Source: Ruminococcaceae bacterium YRB3002 (GTDB lineage Bacteria > Bacillota > Clostridia > Saccharofermentanales > Saccharofermentanaceae). Taken from it: DNA of 64,000 nt. Position 1 is the first letter of the stretch, and each line of letters opens with the position of its first letter. Position numbers and translations under genes: made by a program. The notes below the pieces were generated by a model. That model saw only the letters and a list, made by a program, of their open reading frames with translations, was not told the origin of the DNA and searched no databases. The DNA lies in assembly GCA_900099715.1 (NCBI GenBank), contig FMTG01000002.1, positions 342,260-406,259 on the forward strand, written 5' to 3'. Of this stretch, positions 61,596-64,000 are shown piece after piece.

Positions 61596-62576
61596 ATGAC
61601 AAAAGATGAAGTGCTTGCAATCCTAATTAAGAAGGCTGATTATGTCTCCGGGGAGTCTATCAGTTCCGAGATCGGAGTAAGCAGAGCCGCTGTAAATGGT
61701 GCCGTTAAGTCGCTTAAAGCGGACGGATGTCTGATAGATTCAGTAACAAACAAAGGATACAGGCTGATCTCCTGCCCCGACAGACTATATGCCGGCGAGA
61801 TATATGCTTATCTTAACAAGGAGCGATGCTCAAATATAATATGTCTGCCTTCTGTCGATTCTACAAACAACATACTTAAGAGCATGCTTCCTGACCAGCC
61901 CCCCGCCGGAACATGCATCATTGCAAATGAACAGACCGGAGGCCGCGGCAGAATGGGAAGAAGCTTCATATCCCCTCCAAACACCGGCATTTACCTATCT
62001 ATGCTTCTCCGGCCTCAAAGTGCCGTAGCTGATATCAGCGAGATTACCTGCTGGACAGCGGTTGCCGTTCACAGAGCAATACTGTCTGTATTTGATATAA
62101 GAACAGACATTAAGTGGGTCAATGATCTGTTCCTTAACGGGCGCAAGATAACAGGCATCCTTACAGAGATGTCGGTCGAAGGCGAGATCGGGATGATAAG
62201 CAATATCATTGTCGGTATCGGTGTCAATGTAAGGCAACGGCCTGAAGACTTTCCACCTGAGCTGAGGGAGACCGCATCTTCTCTTGGCATTTATTCAGGC
62301 AATTATGAACTTTCCCGTGCGGCACTGGCTGCTGCAATGATAAGAGAACTCGACCGGATGAATGACTCCTGGCCTTCCGACAAGTCTTCATATTTCAATA
62401 CTTACCGCGATAACTGCGTTACTGTCGGAAAGAATGTTGATGTAACTAATTATGCTACCGGTGCAGTCAGACATGGCTATGCTGTCGATGTGAACGAAGA
62501 TTTCTCTCTTAAAGTACGGTTCGAAAATGGTGATACCGAAGACGTGCGAAGTGGCGAAGTAAGCGTCAAATGGTGA
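61596..62576 (+). CDS. birA: Biotin--[acetyl-CoA-carboxylase] ligase / biotin repressor
   Basis: Attaches biotin to carboxylase carriers and represses biotin genes. It has 326 residues: N-terminal winged HTH (about 15-40, GESISSEIGVSRAAVNGAV), the catalytic biotin loop GGRGRMGRSF, KWVNDLFLNGRKITGIL, and the C-terminal SH3-like domain. AAGGAC precedes the ATG. It is convergent with comEA by 11 nt. Confidence 0.96.
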   Translation: MTKDEVLAILIKKADYVSGESISSEIGVSRAAVNGAVKSLKADGCLIDSVTNKGYRLISCPDRLYAGEIYAYLNKERCSNIICLPSVDSTNNILKSMLPDQPPAGTCIIANEQTGGRGRMGRSFISPPNTGIYLSMLLRPQSAVADISEITCWTAVAVHRAILSVFDIRTDIKWVNDLFLNGRKITGILTEMSVEGEIGMISNIIVGIGVNVRQRPEDFPPELRETASSLGIYSGNYELSRAALAAAMIRELDRMNDSWPSDKSSYFNTYRDNCVTVGKNVDVTNYATGAVRHGYAVDVNEDFSLKVRFENGDTEDVRSGEVSVKW

Positions 62577-63216
62577 TCAGATCCCTGATCTTCTGGTACT
62601 TCGCCTCCCCTATTCCTGATACTTTCATGATATCTTCAGGCTTGGTAAAAGGATTACCCTGACGGTATTGAACGATAGCATTTGCCGTTGCCTCCCCGAT
62701 ACCCGGAAGAGTCATAAGCTGTGACTCGGAAGCAGTATTGATATTGACCTGTTCCTGCCTGCCGTCAGAATTATCATTATTCTCATTATTACGCATTATC
62801 ACAGAGTCACCATCTTCGAGGTTATCAATTCCGGGTATATACACTGACATATTGTCCTCGAATCTGTATACAAGATTGAGATAGTCCAAGGCGGCATCAT
62901 CTGTAAACCCGCCTGCCAATTCAGCAACATCATTAAGGATCGTCCCCCTGTCGACATCATATATGCCGGGGTTATTTACCTCACCGCATATGTATATCTG
63001 TATAACGGGTTGAGTCTGAACAGAAGATATCATCTCAGCATCAGACAAACCGGAGACATCAGTTACTGCATCACTTACCGAAGTCTCCTTAATAACAGTT
63101 ATCCCGTCATAGTTCTCTTTCATGAAGAGCTTATAAACAAAACCGCCGGCGACCAACAGGATAAAGGCAGCAATGTAGATTACTCTCTTGCCGGAATCTT
63201 TACCTCTGCCATTCAT
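62566..63216 (-). CDS. comEA: ComEA-like DNA-binding protein (SLBB + HhH)
   Basis: A 216-residue membrane-anchored DNA receptor. There is one TM (about 11-31), an SLBB domain (about 72-145, with VNNPGIYDVDRGTILND), and a C-terminal helix-hairpin-helix pair (about 155-216) with VNINTASESQL-MTLPGIGEATA. ComEA-type proteins bind incoming DNA in competence. The XRE gene ends 1 nt before its ATG, an uncommon coupling. Confidence 0.93.
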   Translation of the reverse strand: MNGRGKDSGKRVIYIAAFILLVAGGFVYKLFMKENYDGITVIKETSVSDAVTDVSGLSDAEMISSVQTQPVIQIYICGEVNNPGIYDVDRGTILNDVAELAGGFTDDAALDYLNLVYRFEDNMSVYIPGIDNLEDGDSVIMRNNENNDNSDGRQEQVNINTASESQLMTLPGIGEATANAIVQYRQGNPFTKPEDIMKVSGIGEAKYQKIRDLITI

Positions 63217-63217
63217 C

Positions 63218-63511
63218 TTATTCTGCCTTCTCGATCAGATTAATGCTGATTCTCATGCCCAGAGCCTCAGCTAATCTTATGACTGTTCCGAAGGTCGTAT
63301 TCAGATTACCATTCTCTATTCTGGCAATATTAGCCCTCTCAACTCCAGACAGCTTTGCCAGAGCAGCCTGTGTAAGACCCCGTTCCTTCCTTGATTCCCT
63401 GATCTGAGTACCAAGATCAATTGCAATCTTCTGCTTTACCTCCTCGAGAAGGATCTGCTCACCGTTGATGTTAATGATGTAATCGGGATCTGAGTATAAT
63501 CTCCTAGGCAT
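63218..63511 (-). CDS. XRE-family HTH regulator (HigA-like)
   Basis: A 97-residue protein from ATG 63511, which follows GGAGG by 7 nt. The XRE HTH spans about 34-92 with LTQAALAKLSGVERANIARIENG. The N-terminal 30 residues are an extension like those of HigA-type antitoxins, but no toxin gene sits beside it. A perfect 16-bp palindrome lies over its promoter. It probably regulates itself and possibly comEA. Confidence 0.88.
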   Translation of the reverse strand: MPRRLYSDPDYIININGEQILLEEVKQKIAIDLGTQIRESRKERGLTQAALAKLSGVERANIARIENGNLNTTFGTVIRLAEALGMRISINLIEKAE

Positions 63512-63527
63512 ATTAAACCCTCCACGC

Positions 63528-63543
63528 GTGCTATATATAGCAC
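63528..63543. promoter_or_regulatory. Operator candidate of XRE-comEA unit
   Basis: gtgctatatatagcac, a perfect 16-bp palindrome that includes TATATA in a probable -10 region, about 17 nt before the XRE ATG. It is the kind of site an XRE dimer would bind. Confidence 0.6.
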
Positions 63544-63585
63544 ATATTACCACAGTTTACCGTGGATTTGTAGTATTAATTGAAT

Positions 63586-63611
63586 AAGGCCGCTCCCGAA
63601 GGAACGGCCTT
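63586..63611 (-). terminator. Terminator of the cell-wall-binding protein gene
   Basis: A 10-11-bp stem (AAGGCCG-TCC against GGA-CGGCCTT, one mismatch) with a TTCG-type loop on the minus strand, then a T-rich region. Confidence 0.78.
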
Positions 63612-63647
63612 ACGAGACTATCAGTCAGATACGATGATCAGACATCA

Positions 63648-64000
63648 TCAGGATACCCAGGCACCTGAACCGTTGAATGTGTAATCGACTCCGCCGATAT
63701 TTAATGTACCGCTGTGATACATCTTTCCATCTGCGCCGAGATAATACCACTTGCCGCTGCTCTTTACCCACTTGTTGATGTAGGCGGCACCGCTTCCTGC
63801 AAAGTAGTAATAGTCGCCGTCAAAGGATGCCCAGCCGGTTGCCATAGCACCGCTCGACTTGAAGCCATAGAGCTTCCCGCCTATCTCGATGAGGCCTGTT
63901 GTCATAACGCATGTCGAAGGATCGAAGTAGTACCAGGTCTTTCCTACCTGCTTCCAGCCCTTTGCAGCAGCTCCGCTGGAGTTGAAGTAGAACCAGCTTC
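63648..64000 (-). CDS. Cell-wall-binding repeat protein, partial (N-terminus outside window)
   Basis: The C-terminal about 117 residues of a secreted protein. They consist of cell-wall/choline-binding repeats, each about 20 residues with the pattern GW-Y-Y-G (for example KGWKQVGKTWYYFDPST, SSGKWYYLGADGKMY). These anchor enzymes or adhesins to teichoic-acid choline or glucan. The last repeat is degenerate. The catalytic part lies beyond the right edge. Confidence 0.9.
   Translation of the reverse strand, partial: SWFYFNSSGAAAKGWKQVGKTWYYFDPSTCVMTTGLIEIGGKLYGFKSSGAMATGWASFDGDYYYFAGSGAAYINKWVKSSGKWYYLGADGKMYHSGTLNIGGVDYTFNGSGAWVS

Overview
The window reads as a chromosomal segment of a low-to-moderate GC Gram-positive anaerobe, most likely a gut or rumen Clostridia lineage. 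The signs are strong GGAGG ribosome sites, tight ATGA overlaps, PyrR and T-box attenuation, a rubredoxin/monocluster ferredoxin pair, NAD-type malic enzyme, a long clostridial-type glutamine synthetase, a Sapep-type dipeptidase, Thr-rich lipoproteins and choline/glucan-binding cell-wall repeats. I cannot name a genus. No rRNA, phage block, IS element or CRISPR array is visible. Most genes lie on the minus strand.

Layout. 1-3.1 kb: pyrR-pyrB-pyrC-pyrF operon with a PyrR-type attenuator. 3.1-7.7 kb: membrane/lipoproteins, an SDR and a first citrate synthase. 7.7-11.2 kb: uppP followed by an unusual GH16 / LacI-type sensor / GGDEF fusion. 11.2-13.7 kb: tRNA-Tyr, tRNA-Met, asd and a tyrosine recombinase. 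13.7-19 kb: a sensor-MFS fusion with a partner protein, an NSS transporter, tRNA-fMet and tRNA-Leu. 19-25.2 kb: a large Ala/Thr-rich anchored protein, prfB, an aminotransferase with its Lrp regulator, and malic enzyme. 25.2-35.2 kb: glutamine synthetase, hom with a separate ACT protein, and an rdgB/RsmF/M3 peptidase/argS run. 35.3-37.1 kb: a MraY-family protein and a PHP protein. 37.1-41.9 kb: a compact five-gene operon (epimerase, zinc-ribbon pseudokinase, two vWA paralogues, divergent adenylosuccinate-synthetase-like enzyme). 42-47.5 kb: Clp ATPase, uvrA, tRNA-Glu. 47.6-52 kb: rubredoxin, ferredoxin, a second citrate synthase and an aconitase-family hydratase. 52-57.4 kb: RNA methyltransferase, zinc-ribbon protein, cyclophilin lipoprotein, Sapep dipeptidase, NlpC/P60 hydrolase. 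57.6-64 kb: thrS with a T-box leader, an HD-GYP phosphodiesterase, birA, comEA with an XRE regulator, and the C-terminus of a cell-wall-binding protein.

How the parts connect. The central-metabolism genes (two citrate synthases, aconitase-family hydratase, malic enzyme, glutamine synthetase) suggest an oxidative partial TCA branch feeding 2-oxoglutarate and glutamate. asd and hom, 17 kb apart, share a nearly identical 18-bp element next to the -10 box, so they look co-regulated. Cyclic-di-GMP turnover is represented by a GGDEF protein and an HD-GYP protein.

Most interesting candidates: (1) the five-gene vWA / pseudokinase / PurA-like operon at 37.1-41.9 kb, which matches no system I can name; (2) the GH16-PBP1-GGDEF single chain coupled to uppP; (3) the asd/hom shared operator; (4) the double-sensor MFS fusion.
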